This document shows, piece after piece, positions 1 to 7,901 of a stretch of DNA of 42,974 nucleotides. Below the pieces are notes generated by a model that was not told the DNA's origin, did not search any database, and was given only the letters and a program-made list of their open reading frames with translations. This DNA is from Catenulispora rubra (GTDB lineage: Bacteria > Actinomycetota > Actinomycetes > Streptomycetales > Catenulisporaceae), in assembly GCF_015356825.1 (NCBI RefSeq), contig NZ_JAACYW010000074.1, positions 1 through 42,974 of the forward strand, written 5' to 3'. Each line of letters starts with the position of its first letter. Position 1 is the stretch's first letter. The position numbers and the translations under genes were made by a program.

Positions 1-952
1 GGGGTGCCCATTGGTGGTGGTCGAAGACCGGACGGGGGGCGGCGGCGGTGCCGGTGCTGCCGAGGCCGACGCGGAGGGCGTCGAGGGCCTCGTTGTAGCT
101 CAGGCGGGTTTGGCCGGCGTCGTCGGCGACGTGTCCCAGTCCGATGCCGGCGATCTGGGCTGCCGGTAGTGCGGCGAGGCTGCGGACCAGGTGGTCGCGG
201 CCTCGGCCGGGCAGCTCGATGGCGGCGATGACGTTGCGGTGGCGTACGGTCCAGAACAGGGCGCCGGCGTGGTTCACCAGCAGCCTGCCGACCTCCTCCA
301 GGTCGGCGAGGGGTGCGCTGCCCTGTACTTCGGCCACGGCCACGCAGTGCTTCGCGGCGAAGGCGTCGGCTCCGCGGTGGTGTTCGGTCAGGGTTCCGGC
401 GAGGACCGCGTCGAACAGCTGGGTGCGGTGCCGCTGTTCCATGATCGGGCCGCCGCGGAGGGCCTGGTCGGCGTAGGCGGCGGCCACTTCGGTGCTGATC
501 CGGTCGGCGAACTCGAGCACGAACGCCGCCATCGACGCCAGGTCGTGCTCGCTGGTCGTGCCGGCGACGGCGAGGGTCCCGGTGACCTCCCGCCAGAACA
601 CCTGGACGCCGACCCGGTAGGCGCGCAGCACCGCCTCGCGGTCGATGCCCTGCACGGCCCGGCGCCTGGCGCCCTCGATCATCGGCACGAAGTCCTCGTC
701 GTGCAGTTCGCCGGTCTGCATCGCGTGCAGGCAACAGCGAACCGTCGCCGCCGACACCTCGCGCACGTCGTTGAGCAACGATTCATCGGTGATCTCGCGG
801 TATTCGCCTATATAGACCTGATAAGCACGCACCATCTCATTTGCCAGCGCGTCGACGCGCTCCCGCAGGAGGGCCGCGACGCCCTCATGTCTTCCGATCG
901 CCGGGCCCGGAGTCACGGCGCCGGTGTAAGCCTCTAACAGCCTGGGTTCCAT
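1..952 (-). CDS. PucR-family transcriptional regulator (3' end outside window)
   Basis: Reading the minus strand from the ATG at 952 gives an open frame of 317 codons that leaves the window without a stop. The product begins MEPRLLEAYTGAV. Residues about 20-165 resemble the helical RsbRD N-terminal domain found in PucR-like regulators (RERVDALANEMVRAYQ ... DREAVLRAYRVGVQVFWREV). Residues about 170-300 look like the GGDEF-like middle domain (QRHRTQLFDAVLAG ... GIGLGHVADDAGQTRLSYNEALDAL). The C-terminal PucR helix-turn-helix would lie off the left edge, so DNA binding is inferred from family architecture. An AGGAG motif lies 8 bases upstream of the ATG, which supports this start. Codon 6 is TTA (positions 935-937), rare in such genomes and suggestive of bldA-dependent translation. 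It is divergent from the PKS gene at 1336 and is a candidate cluster regulator. Confidence 0.85.
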   Translation of the reverse strand, partial: MEPRLLEAYTGAVTPGPAIGRHEGVAALLRERVDALANEMVRAYQVYIGEYREITDESLLNDVREVSAATVRCCLHAMQTGELHDEDFVPMIEGARRRAVQGIDREAVLRAYRVGVQVFWREVTGTLAVAGTTSEHDLASMAAFVLEFADRISTEVAAAYADQALRGGPIMEQRHRTQLFDAVLAGTLTEHHRGADAFAAKHCVAVAEVQGSAPLADLEEVGRLLVNHAGALFWTVRHRNVIAAIELPGRGRDHLVRSLAALPAAQIAGIGLGHVADDAGQTRLSYNEALDALRVGLGSTGTAAAPRPVFDHHQWAP

Positions 953-1335
953 CGCTGCCGCTCCTGGCACAACTGTCGGTGAGATTTCGATGGTTCTAAC
1001 GCCTGGGTAACAGGGGAAGCGGTCAAGCCTCAAAGAACTCTCGGCGGTACACGGACAACGCAGCCGATCACGCAGGACCGTCCGCTCGCGACGTGCCGCG
1101 TTCGGAGTCCCACGCACGGTCATGAAACCACAAAGAAATATTAGTCAATACCGTATTTGTGCGGTCACGATCGCGGCCGGCCGTGGCTGCCGCCTCCGCA
1201 GCGCCCGTGGCAGCGATGTGCCCGCCACAACAGGCCACCGCGGGCCGCTTCCGGGCGCGGTGATCGCACGCGACGATCGTTGCGAGCCAGTCCGCACCGG
1301 AGTGCAAGCGGGAATCTTCACAGGGAGATCACACC
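953..1335. promoter_or_regulatory. Divergent intergenic region between the PucR regulator and the stand-alone PKS module
   Basis: About 380 bases carry no convincing gene. An unusually A+T-rich patch at 1131-1158 (AAAGAAATATTAGTCAATAC) stands out and is a likely promoter area. It contains TAATAT on the minus strand at 1138-1143, but no well-spaced -35 box, so no exact promoter is called. A GGGAG ribosome-binding site at 1323-1327 precedes the TTG start at 1336. Confidence 0.35.
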
Positions 1336-4300
1336 TTGAAGATCCAAGGTATCGAAGACGAGGATCACGCCGAGCAGACCGAGGCGGACGCCGACTACGA
1401 CTCGGCGGTCGCCCTGGTGGGCATGTCCGGGCGCTTCCCCGGCGCGTCCACGGTCGCGCAGCTGTGGGAGAACCTCACCCGCGGGGAGCTCGGCCTGCGC
1501 CCGATCGAGGACGAGGAGGCGATCGCGGCGGGTCTGGACCCGGCCGTGACCGCCGACCCGGGCTACGTGCGCGTCGGCGGGCCGGTCGCCGGGATCGAGC
1601 TGTTCGACGCCGCGGTCTTCGGCTTCACCGAACGGGAAGCCGAGATCATGGAGCCGCAGCACCGGCTCCTGCTCGAGTGCGCGTGGGAGGCGCTGGAGAG
1701 CGCCGGCTACCGCCCGACCGAGCCGGACGGCGTGGTGGGGATCTACGCGGGCTGCTCGTTCCCCGACTACATGCTGCGCAACCTGAGCCTGGCGAAGGAC
1801 CCGGAGGCGGCGAAGTCCTTCGCGGCCGGCAACGAGCGCGACTCGCTGACCTCGCTGGTCAGCTACAAGCTGGGGCTGCGCGGGCCCGGCGTGACCGTGC
1901 AGAGCTTCTGCTCGACCTCCCTGGTCGCCGTGCACCTGGCCTGCCAGAGCCTGTTGACCTACGAGACCGACCTCGCGCTCGCCGGCGGCGCCTCGCTGCC
2001 GCTGCCACAACCGGCCGGCTACGTCTGCCGGCCCGACGGGATCCACTCGCCAGACGGCCGGATCCGTCCGTTCGACGCGGACGCGAACGGCACGGTCCCG
2101 GGCTCCGGGGTCGCCGTCGTGGCGCTCAAGCGGATGGCGGACGCGCTGGCCGACGGCGACGTCATCCACGCGGTGATCCGCGGATCCGCGGTGAACAACG
2201 ACGGCCGCGACCGCGCCGGCTACAGCGCGCCGGGCGTCGATGGCCAGGCCGAGGTGATCGAGGCCGCGCTGGCCGTCGCCAGAATCAAACCCGAGTCGGT
2301 GGGCTACGTCGAATGCCACGCCGTCGGCACGCCGCTGGGCGACTCGATCGAGCTGGCCGCGCTCGGCCGGGTCTTCAGGGACCCGGCCGGAACCCGTGTC
2401 CTGGGCTCGGTGAAGCCGGCCGTCGGGCACCTCGACGCCGCGTCGGGTGTCACGGCCCTGATCCGTGCCGCGCTCTGCCTGCGGCACGCGCTGCTGCCCG
2501 CGATACCTGGCTTCCAGATGCCCAATCCGGCGTTGGCCGCAGCCGAAGGCCGGTTCACCGTGCTGACGCAGGACCGGCCCTGGCCGGCCGGCCCCGAGCC
2601 GCGCCGCGCCGGGGTCAGCTCCTTCGGCGTCGGCGGCACCAACGCGCACCTCGTCCTGGAGGAGGCACCCGCTCGCGAGCCACGCTCGGCGGCGCGCGCC
2701 GAGGGCCCGCAGCTGCTGGCCTTCTCCGCAGCGGACGAGCAGGCGCTGAACCAGCTGACCGAGCGGCTACGAGGCCACCTCCGGCGCGTCTCGGAGGGCC
2801 GCGAGGAATCGGTGAGCCTCGCGGACATCGCCTTCACGCTCCAGGTCTCGCGCGGGCGGTTCGCGCTGCGCCGGGCCGTGGTGTGCCGTGACCTCGACGA
2901 CGCGATCGACGCTCTGGGCGACCCGACGAGGTGGATCGACGGCCTGACGCAGCGCCGCGACCCGCGGGTCCGCCTCGTCGTTCCCGAAGACCTTCCCGAG
3001 GCAGTGCGGACGGAACTCGGCGAGGAGATCGCCCGACTGGTTTCGACGAACACCGTCGAACTCGCGGTCAACCATGCGTCTTTGGTGCGCGAGGATTCCA
3101 CGGAAACCGTCGAACTCGCGGCGGCCCCCGCGCCGGGCGGCGCGGCCGAGTGGATCGCGGCGGCGCTGAGCCGGCTGTGGCTCGCGGGATCGCAGATCGA
3201 CTGGAAGGCGCTGCATCAGGGCGCTGGTCGGCGTGTCGAACTCCCCACGTATCCGTTCCAGCGCAAGCACCACTGGATCGACTGGACCGACGCCCGGACA
3301 GTCGCGGCGAGCAGCGACACCGACCTGCGGGTTCGTCCATACGTGTCGATCTGGCGCCCGCTCCCCCGGCCCGTCGCGGACCTCGACGCGCGCCTGCGCG
3401 CTGCGGGACCCTGGCTGCTGGTCGGCGGGGATCCCGTGATGAGGCCGCTGGAACGCAGACTGCTGATAGCGGGCGCCGAGGTCGTTCAACCCGAGGCGGA
3501 TCTCAGGGATCTGATCGTCGCGCCGCTCATGTGTGTCATCCACCAAGCCGGAATCGACGGCGCGGTGAAGTTCGTGGACGCGATCCGCGAAGTACTCCCG
3601 GCGCCGACGCCCGGCCTGGTTTTCCTCACCTCACAAGCCGTCGGCGTGAGCGGCGCGGACCTGACACACCCGGAGCAGGCTCCGATCGGCGCGTTCGCGG
3701 CGCAGGTCAGCGGTCGTCACATCGACACCGACGCGCATGCCGACGTCGACCAGACGCTCGCGGCGATGGTGTACGGATACGAAGGCCCCACGGCTGTTCG
3801 CGGTGCCGACGTCTGGGTGCGCGACCACGAGCTCATCGACCTCGACGTTCCGAGTCGGCACCGATCCACATCGTTCAAAGACCAGATCGTTGTGATCACC
3901 GACGTCGAGAGCATCGACCTCCAGCCAGCCGAAGCCTCGGATGAAGAGGCCTGCCGCCTCATCGCGCTATGCCCTGATTCCGCGGACGGCGCTTTGCTCG
4001 CGGCTCGCGCACACGCCACTCGCCAGAGGGGACAAGGCAGATGGCTCACGCTGTCCTGGGACACATCAATCGTCGATGACGATGACCAGGAGTCCGCGCT
4101 GGCCATGGCTCTGAGCTTCGTCGAGGGCGCCGCAGCAGTCAGCGACCACGTGGCCCACATCGTCATCGCGAAGGGCTCACCGCAGCGCAAGCTCCTGTCA
4201 CGCCCGGCCGAAACAGCCGCCGCCGGAGGCCGGGGTGCCCGGCCCGCTCTCGCGGTCACCTACGTCGAGCCCGACGCGGGACTCGAACGCGCGATCGCCG

Positions 4301-4497
4301 ACGCCTGGATCCATGTTCTGAACGTGGAGCCCATCGGGGCCGACGACAACTTCTTCGAACTCGGGGGCAGGTCCATCACCGCGGTGCAGCTGGCCGCGAG
4401 CATCGGAGCCCAACAGTCCGTGACGCTGCCGGCCACGGCCGTCGTGGAGCACCCGACGGTGCGCACCCTCGCCTCCTCCATCCGCGACGCCGAATAG
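1336..4497 (+). CDS. Stand-alone type I PKS module: KS - (AT lost) - degenerate KR - ACP
   Basis: The 1053-residue protein starts at TTG 1336 with GGGAG eight bases upstream. The ketosynthase (KS, about 24-445) keeps its triad: Cys192 in SFCSTSLVAVHLA, His328 in VECHAVGTPLGD and His365 in VGHLDAASG. The KS-AT linker (LLAFSAADEQALNQL ...) and the post-AT linker (LPTYPFQRKHHWID, about 635-650) are both present. The whole catalytic AT between them, including any GHSxG, is missing. Residues about 660-970 occupy the KR position but have no Rossmann glycine motif and no Ser/Tyr catalytic pair. An ACP (about 975-1050) has DNFFELGGRS with Ser1013 for phosphopantetheine. There is no thioesterase. The N-terminus lacks the usual coiled-coil docking helix and is strongly acidic (IEDEDHAEQTEADADYD). 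It is transcribed opposite to the other PKS genes. I infer that it acts last and needs trans-loading or serves as a non-extending transfer module. Confidence 0.88.
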   Translation: MKIQGIEDEDHAEQTEADADYDSAVALVGMSGRFPGASTVAQLWENLTRGELGLRPIEDEEAIAAGLDPAVTADPGYVRVGGPVAGIELFDAAVFGFTEREAEIMEPQHRLLLECAWEALESAGYRPTEPDGVVGIYAGCSFPDYMLRNLSLAKDPEAAKSFAAGNERDSLTSLVSYKLGLRGPGVTVQSFCSTSLVAVHLACQSLLTYETDLALAGGASLPLPQPAGYVCRPDGIHSPDGRIRPFDADANGTVPGSGVAVVALKRMADALADGDVIHAVIRGSAVNNDGRDRAGYSAPGVDGQAEVIEAALAVARIKPESVGYVECHAVGTPLGDSIELAALGRVFRDPAGTRVLGSVKPAVGHLDAASGVTALIRAALCLRHALLPAIPGFQMPNPALAAAEGRFTVLTQDRPWPAGPEPRRAGVSSFGVGGTNAHLVLEEAPAREPRSAARAEGPQLLAFSAADEQALNQLTERLRGHLRRVSEGREESVSLADIAFTLQVSRGRFALRRAVVCRDLDDAIDALGDPTRWIDGLTQRRDPRVRLVVPEDLPEAVRTELGEEIARLVSTNTVELAVNHASLVREDSTETVELAAAPAPGGAAEWIAAALSRLWLAGSQIDWKALHQGAGRRVELPTYPFQRKHHWIDWTDARTVAASSDTDLRVRPYVSIWRPLPRPVADLDARLRAAGPWLLVGGDPVMRPLERRLLIAGAEVVQPEADLRDLIVAPLMCVIHQAGIDGAVKFVDAIREVLPAPTPGLVFLTSQAVGVSGADLTHPEQAPIGAFAAQVSGRHIDTDAHADVDQTLAAMVYGYEGPTAVRGADVWVRDHELIDLDVPSRHRSTSFKDQIVVITDVESIDLQPAEASDEEACRLIALCPDSADGALLAARAHATRQRGQGRWLTLSWDTSIVDDDDQESALAMALSFVEGAAAVSDHVAHIVIAKGSPQRKLLSRPAETAAAGGRGARPALAVTYVEPDAGLERAIADAWIHVLNVEPIGADDNFFELGGRSITAVQLAASIGAQQSVTLPATAVVEHPTVRTLASSIRDAE

Positions 4498-4537
4498 CCG
4501 ATCGCCCGCATCCTCAACAGGATGCGGGCGATCGGCT
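4496..4537. terminator. Perfect 19-bp inverted repeat, bidirectional terminator
   Basis: Arms 4496-4514 and 4519-4537 are exact reverse complements with a CAAC loop (4515-4518). The left arm overlaps the TAG stop of the PKS module (4495-4497), and the hairpin is followed by GTTTCCC. The convergent thioesterase gene ends at 4551, so the structure can stop transcription from both sides. It lacks a long U-tract, which is common for actinomycete terminators. Confidence 0.85.
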
Positions 4538-4550
4538 GTTTCCCTCCGCC

Positions 4551-5327
4551 TCAACCGGCGAGCGCGCCGCAGATGAAGGAACGCGTCGTCTCAGCCTGCT
4601 CCAACACGGCGAAGTGGCCGCCGGAGAGCAGGTGCATCCGGAAGCTGCGGCTGGTGTGCCGGCCCCAGCCCCGCATCTTCGCGACGCTCGCCCGCGGGTC
4701 CGAAGTGGCGGCGATCGCCGTGATGGGCACGTCCAGCTGCGGCTGCGGCTGGTAGCCGTAGCTGTCACGGACCGTCAGGTCGCCGCGGAAGGGCGGCAGG
4801 ATCAGGCGCCGGACCGAGCGGTCGGCCAGGATCGGCTCGGGAGTCCCGCCGAGGCGGCGGAGCAGGCCCACCACCTCGTCGTCGCTCATCTCCCACACGG
4901 GACGGTCGCTGTCGTCCCCACCCAGCACGTCCGGGGCGCCGCAACCGGAGACGATCAGGTGGACCGGCGCCGTACCCTCGCGGCGGCGGATCTCGCGGAC
5001 CAGCTCGAAGCCGACCAGCGCGCCGAGGCTGTGGCCGTACACCGCGTAAGCCCCGCGGGCCGGCTGCTGCGCGAGTACCGCGTCCGCGAGCTCGTCCACC
5101 AGCGGCGCCATCTGCGTATAAGGAGCCTCCCTCATCCGCGTCTCCCTGCCGGGCAGCTGGATCGGCGCCACCGCGACCGTGCCGAGCTGCCCGGTCCACG
5201 ACCGGTACACGGACGCCGACGCGCCCGCGTGCGGCAGGCAGTACAGGACGGTCTCGCCGTCCGGCACACCGAACGGCAGGCACGCGGCGGGGTCCACCGC
5301 CGCGTGCTCGACCGCGGCGACGCTCAC
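4551..5327 (-). CDS. Type II (editing) thioesterase
   Basis: The 258-residue alpha/beta hydrolase has nucleophile Ser100 in YGHSLGALVGFE, catalytic His238 in LSGGHFAVLEQ, and a plausible Asp in ATSDPRAS near residue 208. The N-terminus VLYCLPHAGASASVYRSW is typical of external PKS/NRPS thioesterases that clear stalled or misprimed acyl groups from carrier proteins. The GTG start at 5327 overlaps the stop of the FkbH-like gene by four bases (GTGA), so it is translationally coupled as the last gene of the large minus-strand unit. A longer open frame upstream is only read-through of the FkbH gene in another frame. No integral thioesterase occurs in the PKS proteins, so a role in product release is possible but unproven. 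Confidence 0.92.
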   Translation of the reverse strand: MSVAAVEHAAVDPAACLPFGVPDGETVLYCLPHAGASASVYRSWTGQLGTVAVAPIQLPGRETRMREAPYTQMAPLVDELADAVLAQQPARGAYAVYGHSLGALVGFELVREIRRREGTAPVHLIVSGCGAPDVLGGDDSDRPVWEMSDDEVVGLLRRLGGTPEPILADRSVRRLILPPFRGDLTVRDSYGYQPQPQLDVPITAIAATSDPRASVAKMRGWGRHTSRSFRMHLLSGGHFAVLEQAETTRSFICGALAG

Positions 5328-6397
5328 TGCTCCACCTCCAGCACGACGTAGGCCGGCGGGTCCTGCAGCGCACTCGTGTCCGCGGCGAGCACCACGTGCG
5401 CGCCGTCCCTGGAGACCTCGCGGAATCCGCTGAACGCGTAGGTGATCTGCATCATCCGGTTGCGGCCGGTCTCCACGAAGTCGGCCAGCAGCCCGGCGCC
5501 GTCCGCGACGGCCCGGCCCATGATGTGGTTGAGCAGCACCGAGCCGACGCCGCGGGACATCACCCGGCAGGACATCAGCATCATGTTCAGCCGCCAGTCC
5601 GGCCGCCCCTTCTCCACCAGGGCCACCCCGATCTTGCCGTAGGAGCCGAACCGGTCGGTGAGCGAGGCGACGAGGAGCAGGTGGTCGGGCGACTCCCGGA
5701 GCGCGTCGAGCTCGTCGTAGGAGTACGTGCGGCCGGTCGCGTTGAGCTGGTTGGTACGGATCGTCAGCTCCTCGGCGCGCTGGAGGTCCTCGCGCCGCGC
5801 CGGGGCGATGGTGAACGTCATCCCCAGGCTGGCCAGGAACTGCTCGTCGGTGCCCTTGAAGTCGGACTCGATCTCCTCGCGCTGCAACTGGCTGCGGTAC
5901 ATGCCGCGGCGCTGCGCCGACTCGTCGGTGACGAACCGCGGGTGGAAGTCGGGCCGGTGCAGCACCTCGTCCACGTCGAGGACGTCGACGCAGGTAACCT
6001 CGGGCAGGGTGAACTCGACCTCGGCCCGCTCGAACTGCTGGTCGTCGACGAAGGCGAAGGCGTCGAGGCCCAGGTTGAGCCGGGTCGCGATGCGCCGGAT
6101 CGACTCGGACTTGGCGTCCCAGCCGATCTGCGGGCACAGGAAGAGGTCTTCGATCCCGAACTCGCGCAGCTTCGCGGTGGCGAGTTCGGGGTCGTTCTTG
6201 CTGGAGATCGAGTGCAGCACGCCGAGGCCGTCGAGCCTGCGGATGTGCTCAACCATCGCGGGGCGCAGCCGGACCTGCTCGTCTTCGAGCAGGACGCCGT
6301 CCCACAGGGTGTGGTCCAGGTCCCAGACCACGCATTTGATCCGGCCCTGCACCGGTTTCACCGGCGCCGTGAGTCCAGGTTCCGTCGTCGTGCTCAC
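5324..6397 (-). CDS. fkbH: FkbH-like glyceryl-S-ACP synthase (HAD superfamily)
   Basis: The protein has 357 residues, normal for FkbH. The HAD motif VVWDLDHTLWDG lies near residues 22-33, and SISSKNDPELA and AFAFVDDQQFERAEV follow as in the family. The C-terminal half includes the conserved MLMSCRVMSRGVGSVLL block. FkbH enzymes take the glyceryl group of 1,3-bisphosphoglycerate onto a dedicated ACP and remove phosphate, the first step to hydroxymalonyl- or methoxymalonyl-ACP. The GTG start at 6397 overlaps the stop of the upstream acyl-CoA dehydrogenase gene by four bases (GTGA), and its own stop overlaps the thioesterase start the same way. The set FkbK-J-I-H is complete, but no FkbG-type O-methyltransferase accompanies it. 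Confidence 0.93.
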   Translation of the reverse strand: MSTTTEPGLTAPVKPVQGRIKCVVWDLDHTLWDGVLLEDEQVRLRPAMVEHIRRLDGLGVLHSISSKNDPELATAKLREFGIEDLFLCPQIGWDAKSESIRRIATRLNLGLDAFAFVDDQQFERAEVEFTLPEVTCVDVLDVDEVLHRPDFHPRFVTDESAQRRGMYRSQLQREEIESDFKGTDEQFLASLGMTFTIAPARREDLQRAEELTIRTNQLNATGRTYSYDELDALRESPDHLLLVASLTDRFGSYGKIGVALVEKGRPDWRLNMMLMSCRVMSRGVGSVLLNHIMGRAVADGAGLLADFVETGRNRMMQITYAFSGFREVSRDGAHVVLAADTSALQDPPAYVVLEVEQ

Positions 6398-7617
6398 CGT
6401 GCCCGCCCCTTGTTCGTCTCGGTCGTCGGCAGCCGGTCCCGATACGCCTCGCCGGCGATCGTGATCCGCTGGATCTCGTTGCTGCCTTCGATGATTTCCA
6501 TAACCTTGGAATCCCGGTACAGCCGCGCGGCAGGGTGGCCGGGGCTGCAACCCAGCGCGCCGTGGATCTGCACGGCCTCGGAGGCGTGCCGGGCGGCGGC
6601 GGTGGAGGCGAAGTACTTCGCGATCCAGGTCGCCATGATCGTCGCCGGGTCCCCGGCGTCCTTGAGCCGGCCGGCCTCCGCGCACAGCAGCCGGGCCGCG
6701 CGCGCGTCGGTGACCATGTCGGAGAGCTTGGCCTGGATCAGCTGCAGGTCGCGCAGCTGCTGCCCGCCGACGGTGCGCCGGGACGCGTGCGCCGCGCTGA
6801 GGTCGATGCAGGCCTGGATGATGCCGACCGAACCGGAGGCGACAGAGAAACGTCCCAGGTCCAGCGTCCCGGTCAGCACCATGCCGGAGGCGAACGCGCC
6901 CGGGCCGAGCAGCGCGTCGGGTCCCAGGCACACGTCGGTGAGGCGCACCTCGGCGACCAGCGACGCGCGGGTGCCGAGCATGTCGTGGATCGGCGCCACC
7001 TCGACGCCCGGGGTGTCGCGCGGGACGAGCAGCGCGACGATGCTCTGCCCGGCCCTGGCGAAGACCAGGAACAGGTCGGCCCGCAGGCCGCCGGTGATCC
7101 AGGTCTTGACGCCGTTGAGGATCCAGCCGCCGCCGGGCCGCTCGGCGGCCGAGGCGGCGATGCCGGCCGCGTCGCTGCCGGCCCCCGGCTCGGACAGGCA
7201 GAAGGCGCCGAGGACGCGGCCGGCGGCCAGCCCGAGCGCCCAGCGCTCGAGCTGCTCGCGGCTGCCCCAGCGCTGGAGCGCCCAGGACACCATGGTGTGC
7301 ACGGTCAGCAGGCTGCGCATCGAGGAGCAGCCCCGGCCGAACTCCTCGTGGATCTCGCCGAGCGTGGTCATCGCCAGGCCGCGGCCGCCGAACTCGGGGC
7401 TCAGGAACGGGGCCCAGAGCCCTTCGGCCGCCACCTGCTGGAGAAGGTCTTCGGGGATCGCCCCGAGGCGGTCGTACTCCTCGGCGTTCGGCACCACGTG
7501 CTTGTCGACGAACGCGCGGGCGCTGTCGCGGTCCGGCGCGGGCAGCGCGGCAGCGGTGGTTGTGGCGATCGGCTCAGTGGTGGCGGTGGCGATCGGCTCG
7601 ATCAGGGCGGTGGTCAT
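6394..7617 (-). CDS. fkbI: FkbI-like acyl-CoA dehydrogenase (acyl-ACP oxidation to hydroxymalonyl-ACP)
   Basis: The 407-residue flavoprotein has typical acyl-CoA dehydrogenase blocks: FCLSEPGAGSDAAG, WILNGVKTWITGG, the arginine- and glutamine-containing C-terminal FAD region (VQIHGALGCSPGHPAARLYRDSKVMEI) and the catalytic-base segment IIEGSNEIQR. In fkb- and zma-type pathways this enzyme, with the hydroxyacyl-CoA dehydrogenase, oxidises the terminal hydroxyl of glyceryl-ACP to a carboxylate. The first 25 residues are a low-complexity Ala/Thr/Pro/Ile stretch (IATATTEPIATTTAAALP) before the true domain. It follows the ACP gene by 10 bases and is coupled to fkbH by a four-base overlap. Confidence 0.92.
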   Translation of the reverse strand: MTTALIEPIATATTEPIATTTAAALPAPDRDSARAFVDKHVVPNAEEYDRLGAIPEDLLQQVAAEGLWAPFLSPEFGGRGLAMTTLGEIHEEFGRGCSSMRSLLTVHTMVSWALQRWGSREQLERWALGLAAGRVLGAFCLSEPGAGSDAAGIAASAAERPGGGWILNGVKTWITGGLRADLFLVFARAGQSIVALLVPRDTPGVEVAPIHDMLGTRASLVAEVRLTDVCLGPDALLGPGAFASGMVLTGTLDLGRFSVASGSVGIIQACIDLSAAHASRRTVGGQQLRDLQLIQAKLSDMVTDARAARLLCAEAGRLKDAGDPATIMATWIAKYFASTAAARHASEAVQIHGALGCSPGHPAARLYRDSKVMEIIEGSNEIQRITIAGEAYRDRLPTTETNKGRAR

Positions 7618-7627
7618 CCCGTGCCGC

Positions 7628-7882
7628 CTAACCGACCGGGGCGGGCGTGACGTGCCTGGCGACGAGCCCGGTCATCGCCGCGACCGTTCGGAAGTTGTCG
7701 ATGCGCAGGTCCTCGTTGCCGATGGTGATGCCGAAGGTCTTCTCGATGTACATCACCAGCTCCATGGCGAACAGGGAATTGATGTAGCCGAGCGAGAAGA
7801 TGTCCTCGGTCTCGGTGATGTCCGCCTCCGGAAAGCGCTCGCGGATGAAGCTCGTGATCTTCTCGGCGGTGTTCTCAGCCAT
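7628..7882 (-). CDS. fkbJ: FkbJ-like discrete acyl carrier protein for the hydroxymalonyl unit
   Basis: The 84-residue ACP has the phosphopantetheine site LGYINSLFAMELV, where Ser is the attachment residue; the usual LGxDS is LGYINS here, as in other FkbJ-like carriers. It lies between the hydroxyacyl-CoA dehydrogenase and acyl-CoA dehydrogenase genes, the usual order for alkoxymalonyl-ACP sets. The start ATG at 7882 is preceded by GAGGGGAC on the minus strand. It should carry the glyceryl, hydroxymalonyl semialdehyde and hydroxymalonyl intermediates and present the unit to an AT. Confidence 0.93.
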   Translation of the reverse strand: MAENTAEKITSFIRERFPEADITETEDIFSLGYINSLFAMELVMYIEKTFGITIGNEDLRIDNFRTVAAMTGLVARHVTPAPVG

Positions 7883-7901
7883 GGTCGTCCCCTCGGTTGA
7901 G

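Noticed and set aside
191..937. Plus-strand open frame of 248 codons near the left edge
   Set aside because: It is antisense to the PucR-like gene, whose minus-strand reading gives a recognisable domain order and a ribosome-binding site.
5328..6137. N-terminal extension of the thioesterase frame
   Set aside because: The extension is another frame of fkbH; the GTG at 5327 with a GTGA overlap gives a normal-size thioesterase.
5396..7900. Long plus-strand open frame of 834 codons
   Set aside because: It lies opposite FkbH, acyl-CoA dehydrogenase and ACP genes with clear motifs; long antisense frames are expected at this G+C content.
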